Source of the DNA: JBBQWS01 sp038210415
GTDB lineage: Bacteria > Actinomycetota > Actinomycetes > Prado026
Direction of reading: 5' to 3'
Assembly (NCBI GenBank): GCA_038210415.1
Contig: JBBQWS010000016.1
Span: forward strand, 1 to 60,625
DNA: 60,625 nucleotides
In this document: positions 1 to 7,771 of the stretch, piece by piece
Numbering within the stretch: the stretch's first letter is position 1
How the letters are laid out: every line of letters begins with the position of its first letter
Translations under genes and position numbers: made by a program
Notes under the pieces: generated by a model
What the model saw: the letters and a program-made list of their open reading frames with translations, nothing else
What the model was told of the DNA's origin: nothing
The model's database searches: none

Positions 1-1
1 G

Positions 2-298
2 TCGCCGTGGCTGGCCACGGCAGGCAGCGGCGACGTCCTGTCGGGCATCACCGGAGCGTTGCTGGCCGCCGGTCTGGGCAGCGACGCGCCCGCGTACGCC
101 GCGTTCGTCCACGGGCTCGCGGCCCGGCGCGCGTCCGGTGGGGGCCCGATCACCGCGCTCGACATCGCGGACGCCGTTCCGGGGGCCATCGCCTCGCTGG
201 GCCAGCCGGCCGGGACCGCCGGCGCTGACCGGGACGCCAGCGCTGACCGGGACGCCGGCGCTGACCGGGACGCCGGCGCTGAGACAATCGACGGGTGA
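2..298 (+). CDS. nnrD: NAD(P)H-hydrate dehydratase, C-terminal part (truncated by window edge)
   Basis: The first visible residues contain ATAGSGDVLSG, the ATP-binding-type motif of the NnrD/CARKD ribokinase-like fold. This family repairs hydrated NAD(P)H using ADP or ATP. Only the last 98 codons are here, so the epimerase half, if fused, is not visible. The C-terminus carries an acidic repeat, (S/G)ADRDAG three times, encoded by an 18-bp tandem repeat. It is unlikely to be part of the catalytic fold. The stop codon overlaps the GTG of alr by 4 nt, so the two genes are coupled. NnrD followed by alr is a common actinobacterial order. Confidence 0.85.
   Translation, partial: SPWLATAGSGDVLSGITGALLAAGLGSDAPAYAAFVHGLAARRASGGGPITALDIADAVPGAIASLGQPAGTAGADRDASADRDAGADRDAGAETIDG
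222..283 (+). repeat. 18-bp tandem repeat in the nnrD tail
   Basis: Three full copies of GCGCTGACCGGGACGCC(A/G) lie head to tail at 222-239, 240-257 and 258-275, followed by a partial copy. They keep the reading frame and encode ADRDAG units at the extreme C-terminus of the hydratase. The copy number is likely to vary between strains by slippage. Confidence 0.85.
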
Positions 299-1434
299 GC
301 ACGCAGCGGGCCGAAGCCCGGATCGACGTGACCGCGGTCGCGGCCAACACGGCGGAGCTGTGCCGCCGCACCGGTCCGGCCGAGCTGATGGCCGTCGTGA
401 AGGCCGACGCGTACGGGCACGGCCTGGTCCCGTGTGCCCGAGCGGCGGTGGCCGGAGGCGCGACCTGGCTCGGGACCGCGCTGCTCGACGAGGCGCTCAC
501 GCTGCGCTCGGCCGGCCTCACCCAACCTCGCCTGCTGGCCTGGCTGCTCGACCCGGGCGATCGTTGGGCCGAAGGCATCGCCGCCGGGGTCGACCTGTCT
601 GCCTCCGCACCCTGGGCGGTCGCCGCGGCAGCGTCAGCGGCCGTTGCCGCCGGCCGCCCGGCGCGGGTGCACCTCAAGCTTGACTCCGGCCTCGGTCGCT
701 CGGGCAGCACCGCGTCCGACTGGGCCGGCCTCGTCGACGCAGCCCTCGCCGCCCAGGCCGACGGGACGGTCGAGGTGGTCGGGCTCTGGTCGCACCTCGC
801 GTTCGCCGACGTCCCGGGGCATCCGACGACCGACCTGCAGCTCGCCGCGTTCAGCCTGGCGGTCGCGATGGCCGAGGCGGCCGGGGTGCGGCCTGAGGTG
901 CGGCACCTCGCGAACTCGGCTGCTGCCCTCACCCGGCCGGACACCCGTTTCGACCTCGTCCGCACCGGCCTGCCTGTCTACGGGTTGTCGCCGATCCCCG
1001 ACCAGATGCGACCGCGCGACCTCGGGCTCCGCCCGGTGATGACGCTGGCCGCCCGGCTCGCCCTCGTGAAGCAGGTCCCGGCCGGGCATGGCGTCTCGTA
1101 CAACCATCGCTACACCACCACGTCCGACACCACGCTCGGCCTGGTACCGCTCGGCTACGCCGACGGGATCCCGCGCTCGGCGACCAACGTCGGCCCGCTG
1201 CTCGCCGCGGGTGCCCGACGGACCGTGGCCGGCACGGTCTGCATGGACCAGTTCGTCGTCGATCTCGGGCCCGACGCGCAGGCGGCTGCGGGCGACGAGG
1301 TGCTGCTGTTCGGGCCTGGCGACTCGGGTGAACCGAGCGCCCAGGACTGGGCCGACGCGCTCGGCACGATCGCGTACGAGATCACGACCCGGCTCGGGCC
1401 ACGGGTGCCCCGCGTGGTCGTCGGGGAGGGCTGA
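295..1434 (+). CDS. alr: Alanine racemase
   Basis: This PLP enzyme makes D-alanine from L-alanine for peptidoglycan in the cytoplasm. The PLP lysine sits in VVKADAYGHG (Lys36), at the usual place for a fold-III racemase. The second catalytic base is the Tyr in GVSYNHRY (about residue 269), followed by the C-terminal beta domain with the conserved CMDQF segment. The length of 379 aa is normal. The GTG start overlaps the nnrD stop (GTGA), and the hydrolase follows after 3 nt, so it is read in the same transcript. No competing start is needed because the protein begins just before the first beta strand. Confidence 0.96.
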   Translation: MSTQRAEARIDVTAVAANTAELCRRTGPAELMAVVKADAYGHGLVPCARAAVAGGATWLGTALLDEALTLRSAGLTQPRLLAWLLDPGDRWAEGIAAGVDLSASAPWAVAAAASAAVAAGRPARVHLKLDSGLGRSGSTASDWAGLVDAALAAQADGTVEVVGLWSHLAFADVPGHPTTDLQLAAFSLAVAMAEAAGVRPEVRHLANSAAALTRPDTRFDLVRTGLPVYGLSPIPDQMRPRDLGLRPVMTLAARLALVKQVPAGHGVSYNHRYTTTSDTTLGLVPLGYADGIPRSATNVGPLLAAGARRTVAGTVCMDQFVVDLGPDAQAAAGDEVLLFGPGDSGEPSAQDWADALGTIAYEITTRLGPRVPRVVVGEG

Positions 1435-1437
1435 GCG

Positions 1438-2511
1438 GTGGCGGGCGCGACAGGGGCACGTGCGGGGCTGATCGGGCTCGGGCTCGGACTGCTCGCGGCA
1501 GGCGCAGCGGTCGGGGCTGTCGCCGAACGCCGGGTGCTCGGCCGCACGCTGCAGACCGCGGCCGAGGCGGCGGGGGGCTACGGCAGCGTCCACTCGCCGC
1601 CGGTCGTGGTGACGGCTGACGACGGCGTCGAGCTCTACGCGGAGATCGACGAGCCTCACGCTGGCGCCGCGTACGACGGGCTGACCATGGTGTTCTGCCA
1701 CGGCTACGCGCTGAACCTCGACGTCTGGCACCACCAGCGACTGGCTCTGTCCGGCGCGGTGCGCGCCGTCTACTGGGACCAGCGCGGGCACGGACGCTCC
1801 GGGCGGGGGACGGCGGGACCGGTCAGCATCGACCAGCTGGGCGCCGACCTCGCCGCGGTGCTGCGGGCCACCGTGCCGGACGATCGGATCGTCCTGGTGG
1901 GGCACTCGATGGGCGGCATGACGATCATGGCGCTCGCCGCCGAGCACCCCGAGCTGTTCGGCGACCGGGTCGCGGGGGTGGCGCTGCTCTCGACGTCGGC
2001 GGGCGGTATCGGCGAGATCACTTTGGGGGTGCCTGCCTTCGTGGCCAGGCTGGCGCACCGGGCGGCACCTGGAGTGGTCGCGACGCTGGGGCGTTCGCCC
2101 CGCCTGGTCGAGGTGGGGCGACGTACGAGCAACGACCTCGATTTCATGCTCACCCGGTTGTACTCGTTCGCCTCCGACGTCCCGGCGGCGTCGGTCGACT
2201 TCGTCGCGCGGCTGAACGCCGGGACACCGATCGAGGTGGTCGCCGACTTCTTCGGGTCGTTCCGCGAGCACGACAAGCTCGCAGCGCTGCCGGTGCTCCG
2301 CTCGGTGGCCACCCTGATCATGGTCGGCGAGAACGACCTGCTGACCCCGGCCGACCACAGCCGAGCCATCGCCGAGGTGCTGCCGGACGCCGAGCTGGTC
2401 GTGCTCGAGCACTGCGGGCACATGATCCTGCTCGAGTACCCCGACGAGGTGAGTCGGCGGCTGAGGGTGCTGCTCGAGCGCTGCCTGCAGCCCGCGGTGG
2501 CTCCGGCATGA
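1438..2511 (+). CDS. Alpha/beta-fold hydrolase, membrane-anchored
   Basis: This is a 357-aa alpha/beta hydrolase. A hydrophobic N-terminal segment (about residues 8-30, Gly/Ala/Leu-rich) suggests a membrane anchor. The nucleophile elbow is GHSMGG (Ser157), the oxyanion strand is FCHGYALN, the acid lies in the MVGENDLLTP region, and the catalytic His is in LEHCGHMILLE. An alpha/beta hydrolase between alr and tsaE is a conserved actinobacterial arrangement, but the substrate is unknown. It starts 3 nt after alr and overlaps tsaE by ATGA. An esterase or lipase role is only inference. Confidence 0.88.
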   Translation: MAGATGARAGLIGLGLGLLAAGAAVGAVAERRVLGRTLQTAAEAAGGYGSVHSPPVVVTADDGVELYAEIDEPHAGAAYDGLTMVFCHGYALNLDVWHHQRLALSGAVRAVYWDQRGHGRSGRGTAGPVSIDQLGADLAAVLRATVPDDRIVLVGHSMGGMTIMALAAEHPELFGDRVAGVALLSTSAGGIGEITLGVPAFVARLAHRAAPGVVATLGRSPRLVEVGRRTSNDLDFMLTRLYSFASDVPAASVDFVARLNAGTPIEVVADFFGSFREHDKLAALPVLRSVATLIMVGENDLLTPADHSRAIAEVLPDAELVVLEHCGHMILLEYPDEVSRRLRVLLERCLQPAVAPA

Positions 2512-3083
2512 GCGGATCGCCGGGGTCGGTGCCGACAGGTCTCGCGACGGTCGTCGGCGTGCCTGACGCGGCCGCGATGACCGCGCTCGGTGCTCGGCTG
2601 GCCGGCGTGCTGCGCGCGGGCGACCTGGTCGTGCTGAGCGGCGGACTGGGGGCCGGCAAGACGACCTTGACGCAGGGGATCGGTGCCGGCCTCGGGATCC
2701 GCGGCCCGGTCACCTCGCCGACGTTCGTCATCGCACGCGTGCACCCGTCGCTCGTCGGCGGGCCCCAGCTGGTCCATGTCGACGCGTACCGGCTGGGCAC
2801 CTCGCTCGAGGTCGACGACCTCGACCTCGACGCCTCGCTCGACGATGCCGTGACGGTCGTCGAGTGGGGCCAGGGCAAGGTCGAGCTGCTCGCGCCGGAC
2901 CGGCTGGAGGTCGCCATCGCCGGCCTCGACGACCGTACGGTCACCCTGCACGGTGTCGGCCCCCGCTGGGCCGAGATCGACCTGTCCGATACGGCCGCGC
3001 GGTCGGCCGACGTCCCGGCGCGGTGGCACGCGTCCGACGGTGCCGCCCGGTCGGACGCGTCCGACGGTGGGGGCCCGGCGTGA
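2508..3083 (+). CDS. tsaE: tRNA t6A biosynthesis ATPase TsaE
   Basis: TsaE is the P-loop ATPase that works with TsaB and TsaD to transfer threonylcarbamoyl to A37 of ANN-decoding tRNAs. The Walker A motif GGLGAGKT is at residues 45-52. The TSPTFV strand and the WGQGK segment typical of the family follow. At 191 aa it is longer than many TsaE proteins because of a low-complexity Ala/Ser/Asp tail after about residue 165. It overlaps the hydrolase stop by ATGA and the next gene by GTGA, so it sits inside the coupled operon. Confidence 0.94.
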   Translation: MSGSPGSVPTGLATVVGVPDAAAMTALGARLAGVLRAGDLVVLSGGLGAGKTTLTQGIGAGLGIRGPVTSPTFVIARVHPSLVGGPQLVHVDAYRLGTSLEVDDLDLDASLDDAVTVVEWGQGKVELLAPDRLEVAIAGLDDRTVTLHGVGPRWAEIDLSDTAARSADVPARWHASDGAARSDASDGGGPA

Positions 3084-3784
3084 CGCCGCTGCTGCTCGCT
3101 CTCGACACGTCGACGCCCGCCGTGACCGCGGCCGTGCACGACGGCACCCGGGTGCTCGCGGAGGCGACGGTGGTCGACGCACGACGGCACGGTGAGCTGC
3201 TCGCGCCGCAGGTGGCCGAGGTCCTCGCTGCCGCCGGCCTGACGCCCCAGGACCTCACCGCAGTCGCGGTCGGCGTCGGCCCCGGCCCGTTCACGGGCCT
3301 GCGCGTCGGGGTGGTGACAGCCCTGACGCTGGGACTCGCCCTTGGCATCCCGGTGCACGGGGTGTGCTCGCTCGACGCGTTGGCGTGGCGTGCTGCGCTC
3401 GACGGGCCGTTCGTCGTCGCGACCGACGCGCGTCGCCGCGAGGTCTACTGGGCGCGGTACGCGACGCGCGCAGTGCGGGTCGGCGATGCGGCGGTCGCAC
3501 GCCCGTCCGATGTCGCCGACCGGCTCGACGGGGTGCCCGTGGTGGGTCCGGGAGCCGAGCTGTATGCCGAGGTCTTCGCGGCCGCGGTGCCTGGGGGCGG
3601 GTTGCAGTCGGGTGCACCCGGGTCCGGTGGCCCGATCGTCGGCGCTCCGCTGTCTGCGGGTGCACTCGCCGAGGTCGCCCTCGCTGCCCTGACGGCTGGG
3701 GCTGCGCTGCTTCCGGCCCGTCCGTTGTACCTGCGGCGGCCGGACGCCACCCCGCCCGGCGCGCGCAAACCGGTGCTCGCATGA
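3080..3784 (+). CDS. tsaB: tRNA t6A biosynthesis protein TsaB
   Basis: This ASKHA-fold partner of TsaD lacks the metal-binding His pair of TsaD. The N-terminus LLLALDTSTPAVTAAV and the GVGPGPFTGLRVG loop are diagnostic. I chose the GTG that overlaps the tsaE stop (GTGA): an upstream extension would run into tsaE coding sequence, and the family begins exactly at this strand. The length is 234 aa. The stop overlaps the ATG of rimI. The whole tsaE-tsaB-rimI-tsaD set is here in consecutive order. Confidence 0.93.
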   Translation: MTPLLLALDTSTPAVTAAVHDGTRVLAEATVVDARRHGELLAPQVAEVLAAAGLTPQDLTAVAVGVGPGPFTGLRVGVVTALTLGLALGIPVHGVCSLDALAWRAALDGPFVVATDARRREVYWARYATRAVRVGDAAVARPSDVADRLDGVPVVGPGAELYAEVFAAAVPGGGLQSGAPGSGGPIVGAPLSAGALAEVALAALTAGAALLPARPLYLRRPDATPPGARKPVLA

Positions 3785-4236
3785 CGGCGGCGACCTTGCG
3801 CCCGATGCGCTGGTGGGACATCGAGCCGGTGGTCGTGCTCGAGCGCGAGCTGTTCCCCGACGACCCGTGGACGACGTCCGGCTTCTGGTCCGAGCTCGCG
3901 GGCGTCCCGGCGACGCGGTACTACGTCGTCGCCGAGGCCGGCGACCAGATCGTCGGCTACGCCGGGCTGCAGGAGGTGCAGCGCGAGGCGGACGTGCAGA
4001 CCGTGGCCGTACGCCCCGACCGGCAGGGCGCTGGGTTGGGCGCGGAGCTGGTCGCCGACCTGCTGGCCGAGGCAGACCGCCGCAGGTGCACCCAGGTGAT
4101 GCTGGAGGTGCGCGACGACAACGTGCCTGCGTTGCGGCTCTACGCGGGCTTCGGCTTCGCGTCCATCGCCGTGCGGCGCGACTACTACGGGACCGGTGCC
4201 GATGCCCGGGTGCTGCGCCGCCGAGGCGTCGGATGA
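3781..4236 (+). CDS. rimI: Ribosomal-protein-alanine N-acetyltransferase RimI
   Basis: This is a GNAT-fold acetyltransferase of 151 aa. The acetyl-CoA pyrophosphate loop is in VAVRPDRQGAGLGAEL (about residues 76-91). The C-terminal half has LEVRDDNVPALRLYAGFGF and a Tyr-Tyr pair, as in RimI. RimI modifies the N-terminal alanine of ribosomal protein S18, and in actinobacteria it is regularly encoded between tsaB and tsaD. The ATG overlaps the tsaB stop and the stop overlaps the tsaD ATG. The true protein substrate in this organism is inferred from family and position. Confidence 0.92.
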   Translation: MTAATLRPMRWWDIEPVVVLERELFPDDPWTTSGFWSELAGVPATRYYVVAEAGDQIVGYAGLQEVQREADVQTVAVRPDRQGAGLGAELVADLLAEADRRRCTQVMLEVRDDNVPALRLYAGFGFASIAVRRDYYGTGADARVLRRRGVG

Positions 4237-4278
4237 GCGACGCGCCCCTGGACCGTCGGATGAGCGACGCGCCCCTGG
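4227..4278 (+). repeat. 27-bp-period direct duplication over the tsaD start
   Basis: A 25-nt segment ending in GATGAGCGACGCGCCCCTGG occurs at 4227-4251 and again at 4254-4278. The spacing keeps frame, so the duplicated unit supplies two in-frame ATG codons (4233 and 4260) and a repeated MSDAPL N-terminus. The first copy also contains the rimI stop. Confidence 0.9.
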
Positions 4279-5309
4279 TCCTGGGGATCGAGACGTCGTG
4301 CGACGAGACCGGCGTGGGCCTCGTCCGCGGCACGACGCTGCTCGCCGACGCGATCGCGTCGAGCGCGCCCGAGCACGAACGGTTCGGTGGGGTCGTCCCC
4401 GAGGTGGCCAGTCGGGCCCACCTCGAGGCCATGGTGCCGACGATCGAACGGGCCTGCCGCGATGCGGGCGTCCGGCTGGCCGACGTCGACGCGATCGCGG
4501 TGACGGCCGGGCCGGGCTTGGCGGGCGCGCTGCTGGTCGGTGACTCGGCAGCCAAGGCGCTGGCTCTGGCGCTGGGCAAGCCGCTGTTCGGCGTCAACCA
4601 CCTGGCTGCGCACGTCGCCGTCGACCAGCTCGAGCACGGGCTCCTGCCGACGCCGACGATGGCCCTGCTGGTAAGCGGCGGGCACTCCTCGCTGCTCCTC
4701 GTCCCGGACGTCACGGCGGACGTGCGGCAGCTGGGCCAGACGATCGACGACGCGGCGGGCGAGGCGTTCGACAAGGTGGCCCGGGTGCTCGGGCTTCCGT
4801 TCCCCGGAGGGCCGCACATCGACCGGGTCGCTCAGGCGGGCTCCGCCTCGTCGATCGCGTTCCCGCGAGGGCTCACCGGGCCGCGTGACTTGGTCGAGCA
4901 CCGCTTCGACTACTCGTTCTCGGGGCTGAAGTCAGCCGTCGCTCGCTGGGTCGACCAGCGCTCGGCGTCAGGCGAGCCGGTACCCGTGGCCGACGTGGCG
5001 GCCGCGTTCCAGGAAGCCGTCGTCGACGTGCTCACCCGCAAGGCAGTGCTGGCCTGCGTCGAGAACGGCGTCACCGACCTGGTGCTGGGCGGCGGGGTAG
5101 CGGCGAACTCGCGGCTGCGCGTCGTGGCCGAGGCGAGGTGCGCCGATGCGGGGATCCGACTGCGCGTGCCCCGGCCGGGGCTCTGCACCGACAACGGCGC
5201 CATGGTGGCGGCCTTAGGCGCCGAGCTGGTGCGTCGCGGGCGCCCGCCGTCGTCGCTGACCCACCCGACCGACTCGTCGATGCCCGTCACGCAGGTGCTT
5301 GCCCGCTGA
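4233..5309 (+). CDS. tsaD: tRNA N6-adenosine threonylcarbamoyltransferase TsaD
   Basis: TsaD is the catalytic subunit of t6A37 formation. The signature LGIETSCDETG opens the fold, and the metal-binding His pair is in VNHLAAHVA (HxxxH). Later LLVSGGHSSLLL and the GGGVAANSRLR loop match the Kae1/Qri7 family. The 358-aa form starts at the ATG overlapping the rimI stop. A second in-frame ATG 27 nt downstream (4260) lies in the duplicated segment and would give a 349-aa protein closer to the canonical start. Both are possible. It is the last gene of the operon. Confidence 0.95.
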   Translation: MSDAPLDRRMSDAPLVLGIETSCDETGVGLVRGTTLLADAIASSAPEHERFGGVVPEVASRAHLEAMVPTIERACRDAGVRLADVDAIAVTAGPGLAGALLVGDSAAKALALALGKPLFGVNHLAAHVAVDQLEHGLLPTPTMALLVSGGHSSLLLVPDVTADVRQLGQTIDDAAGEAFDKVARVLGLPFPGGPHIDRVAQAGSASSIAFPRGLTGPRDLVEHRFDYSFSGLKSAVARWVDQRSASGEPVPVADVAAAFQEAVVDVLTRKAVLACVENGVTDLVLGGGVAANSRLRVVAEARCADAGIRLRVPRPGLCTDNGAMVAALGAELVRRGRPPSSLTHPTDSSMPVTQVLAR

Positions 5310-5378
5310 CCCCCTTCCCCCTGGGCCCCTCCCGTGGACCCCTCCCGTGTTGCCCCCTCCCGTGTTGCGCCCTCCCGT

Positions 5379-5439
5379 GTTGATCTTGAGCAAAGCAGGG
5401 TCAATTCGGCGTGTCGCCCCGGTGTTGCTCAAGATCAAC
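5379..5439. repeat. Family A palindrome, copy 1
   Basis: The 15-bp arms GTTGATCTTGAGCAA (5379-5393) and its exact complement (5425-5439) surround a loop containing ATTCGGCGTGTCG. It lies between the convergent tsaD and methyltransferase genes, so it may also act as a two-way terminator. Directly upstream, CCCTCCCGTGTTG occurs three times in near-tandem, which looks like partial duplication of the element's edge. Confidence 0.85.
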
Positions 5440-5451
5440 ATGGGTGGAGGG

Positions 5452-6648
5452 TCAGGGGGCCGGGTCGCAGAGCAGGACGATGGGCTGGCCGGCCACCCGG
5501 GTCAGGACGAGGGTGCGCATCGGCCCGGCGCCGTCGAGCCTGAGCCGCCGCCGCAGTTCCTCCGGGTCGACCGCGGTACCGCGCTTCTTGACGACGACGT
5601 CACCGACCCCGCGTTCCCGCAGCAGGGCCCGCAGCCGCTTGAGCTGGAACGGGACGACGACCTCGACCGCGTACCGCTTCGTGAACGGTGACCGCACCTC
5701 GGCGTCCGTCGACACGTACGCGATGGTCGGGTCGAGCAGCCAGCCGTCGAGCCCGGCAGCGACCTCCGCCACGAGCCCAGCGCGGACGACAGCGCCGTCC
5801 GGCTCATGAACGTAGCGGCCGGCCTCGGCGGTCGCGGGAGCGCCGAGCGAAGGGTCTTCGGTCAAGGTCGCACCCGAGGGGAGCAGGGTCGCACGTCGGC
5901 GCACGCCCGCAGTGCCGAGCAACCCACCGAACCAGAGTGCGGCCTCCTTCACGTCGCCGCCGTCCGACACCCACTCGGCCTCGACGCCGGGCGGTACGAG
6001 CGCGTGCGGGATGCCGGGCGCAACCTTCACCGCAGTGGCCGGGATGCGATCCGCCAGCTCGAGCGCGAACGCGAAGCTGGGCGAGTACGCCGCCGGGTCG
6101 AACGTCCGCCGGCCCGACGACGAGCGGCGCGCCGGGTCGAGGAACGCGGCGTCGCAGCCGGCCAGGTCGGTCGTGGTCACGTCGTCCAGCCGGATGGTCG
6201 CACGGTCGGACAGCCCGAGCGCCTCGACGTTCGCCCGGGCGACGGCGGCGGTCAACGGGTCGCGGTCGACGCCGACGACCTCCAGCCCGGCAGTCGCGAA
6301 CGCGACGAGGTCGCCGCCGACGCCGCAGCACAGGTCAGCGACCCGTGCCGGTGACAGTCGGCTGAACCGGTCGGCCCGGTGGGCAGCCACCGACGAGCGG
6401 GTCGACTGCTCGAACCCGGCGGGCGTCCAGAACATCCGGTCGGCCACCGGGCCGAACTTGGCCCGGGCCCGGAGCCGCAGCTGCGCCTGGGTGAGGGCGG
6501 CCGCGGCCAACGAGGCGTCGGCTCCGGTCGACCGGAGCCGGGTGGCCAGCGGCAGCAGCTCGTCGCCCGCGTCGAGGCCGGCGAGCGCCGTACCGAGCAG
6601 CGCCGCGCCGGTTGGCGTCTGCAGGGCGGCGAGCTCGTCGAGGTCCAC
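5452..6648 (-). CDS. Class I SAM-dependent methyltransferase with THUMP-like C-terminus
   Basis: This is a 398-aa Rossmann methyltransferase. The SAM-binding motif I is VADLCCGVGGDLVAFA (about residues 105-120), followed by the acidic VVGVDRDP strand and an FLDPARR motif in the position of the catalytic loop. The last ~80 residues resemble the THUMP-like domain found in an actinobacterial family of unknown target. An RNA substrate is likely by family but not shown. It converges with tsaD across palindrome A1. Confidence 0.82.
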   Translation of the reverse strand: MDLDELAALQTPTGAALLGTALAGLDAGDELLPLATRLRSTGADASLAAAALTQAQLRLRARAKFGPVADRMFWTPAGFEQSTRSSVAAHRADRFSRLSPARVADLCCGVGGDLVAFATAGLEVVGVDRDPLTAAVARANVEALGLSDRATIRLDDVTTTDLAGCDAAFLDPARRSSSGRRTFDPAAYSPSFAFALELADRIPATAVKVAPGIPHALVPPGVEAEWVSDGGDVKEAALWFGGLLGTAGVRRRATLLPSGATLTEDPSLGAPATAEAGRYVHEPDGAVVRAGLVAEVAAGLDGWLLDPTIAYVSTDAEVRSPFTKRYAVEVVVPFQLKRLRALLRERGVGDVVVKKRGTAVDPEELRRRLRLDGAGPMRTLVLTRVAGQPIVLLCDPAP

Positions 6649-6910
6649 GAGCTGATCATCCCCCGTCCACGTGCGGACCAGTCGGCCTAGTGCTGATGCT
6701 CCAGTCGCGTGGGCGTCGTGCCGATGCCCACCACATGGCCGTGAGGATGGCCCTCACGCAGATGTACGGCGTGCTCGTGTCGGCAAACATCGAGCGCCCG
6801 TGGTTCGCAGCAGCAGGAGTCTTCGACGCCTGCCCGCGCGCGCCCCTTGCAGCCGCTTCCCCCGGAGTACCCGGCTCGTCCCTGGTTCCCGACCGCGGTA
6901 AGGCGGTGGC
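6649..6910. other. 262-bp region between divergent genes
   Basis: This lies between the start of the minus-strand methyltransferase and the start of the PHP-like gene. Overlapping small frames exist on both strands (for example a plus frame ending near 6914), but none has a recognisable domain or clear ribosome binding site. It most likely holds divergent promoters, though I see no convincing -35/-10 pair. Confidence 0.4.
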
Positions 6911-7627
6911 GTGATGATCGATGCTGCGAAGTTCCACGACCTGCAGGTGCCCTCGACGCTGTCCGGTGGGCGCAGCACACTGGCGGCCAACGTCGCCGCT
7001 GCGCGCGCGGCCGGCCTCTACAGCATCTGCCTCACCGAGAACGTTACGGCGGCCACGACGTGGGTGCCCGAGTTCGTGTCGGCTGCCCGCCGGGTGCCGC
7101 GGGTCGACGGGCTACGTGTGCTGCTGTCGGTCGAGGTGGCGATCCAGGACCTCACCGGCCGCGTCGACCTGCCGGACCGGCTGCGCGGGCTCGACCTGAT
7201 CCACCTGTCGGTCGGACGGTTCCCCGGCCCCGACGGACCGCTGGCTGCGTACGAGGTGGTCTCGCGGATGCAGGACGGCATCTGGACGGTGGGCGACGTC
7301 GTCGCGATGCTCGTGGAGGCGCAGCTGGGCGCGATGACCAGGCTTCCCGGCGCCGTGCTGGCGCACCCGTTCAGCGTGCTGCGCTCACTGGGGCTGTCGG
7401 AGGCGGACCTCCCCGATGCGGCGATCGGTGCGCTCGCGGCCGGGGCTGCGGAGTCGGCGACCACCGTCCTGGTCAGCGAGGAGTGGCGCTCGCCGGGCCC
7501 CCGGGTGGTTGCGGCCCTGCTCAGTGCGGGCGTCCGCGTCGTGGCCGGCAGTGGCGCGCACGAGGCGTCCATGGTCGGGCGCTACCGGTACGTCGAGCGC
7601 ACGCTGGGTGCCCTCGTCCCCCAGTAG
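6911..7627 (+). CDS. PHP-domain-like protein with degenerate metal site
   Basis: This 238-aa protein follows the PHP (polymerase and histidinol phosphatase) pattern. DLQVPSTLSGG aligns with the usual DLHVHSTLSDG, LTENVTA with ITDHDT, SVEV with GIEV, LAHPF with AHP, and GSGAH with GSDAH. Glu75, His98, His152 and His217 are kept. Both first-motif histidines are Gln12 and Pro14, the Asp-His pair is Glu43-Asn44, and the last Asp is Gly215. It may therefore be a non-catalytic or altered PHP protein. It is followed by palindrome A2. The fold call rests on motif spacing only. Confidence 0.6.
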   Translation: MMIDAAKFHDLQVPSTLSGGRSTLAANVAAARAAGLYSICLTENVTAATTWVPEFVSAARRVPRVDGLRVLLSVEVAIQDLTGRVDLPDRLRGLDLIHLSVGRFPGPDGPLAAYEVVSRMQDGIWTVGDVVAMLVEAQLGAMTRLPGAVLAHPFSVLRSLGLSEADLPDAAIGALAAGAAESATTVLVSEEWRSPGPRVVAALLSAGVRVVAGSGAHEASMVGRYRYVERTLGALVPQ

Positions 7628-7650
7628 CGTGCTTGGCGGCACCCTCCTCC

Positions 7651-7720
7651 CCGTGTTGATCTTGAGCAAATGCTGGGTGTATCGGTCGAATACACCCTGG
7701 TTTGCTCAAGATCAACACGG
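7651..7720. repeat. Family A palindrome, copy 2
   Basis: The 20-bp arms CCGTGTTGATCTTGAGCAAA (7651-7670) and the exact complement (7701-7720) enclose a loop that is itself palindromic (GGGTGTAT...ATACACCC). The RNA or cruciform would fold along nearly the whole 70 bp. It lies downstream of the PHP-like gene and downstream of the broken minus-strand AbiEi/DUF559 gene. Confidence 0.9.
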
Positions 7721-7771
7721 GGGGGGACGGGGTGGCCGGCAGCGGGGGCCGAGCGTGACGACCGTGCGCGC

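Noticed and set aside
634..2421. A 595-codon open frame on the minus strand opposite alr and the hydrolase
   Set aside because: It is an antisense shadow of two well-supported genes, has Arg/His/Asp-rich low-complexity translation and no domain. High GC keeps such frames open.
2318..4819. An 833-codon minus-strand frame across tsaE to tsaD
   Set aside because: Same reason: it is antisense to four conserved genes and its product is Ser/Arg/Ala-rich without motifs.
6612..6914. A 100-codon plus-strand frame before the PHP-like gene
   Set aside because: It begins inside the methyltransferase gene, has no ribosome site or recognised domain, and ends on the PHP start. It may be chance.
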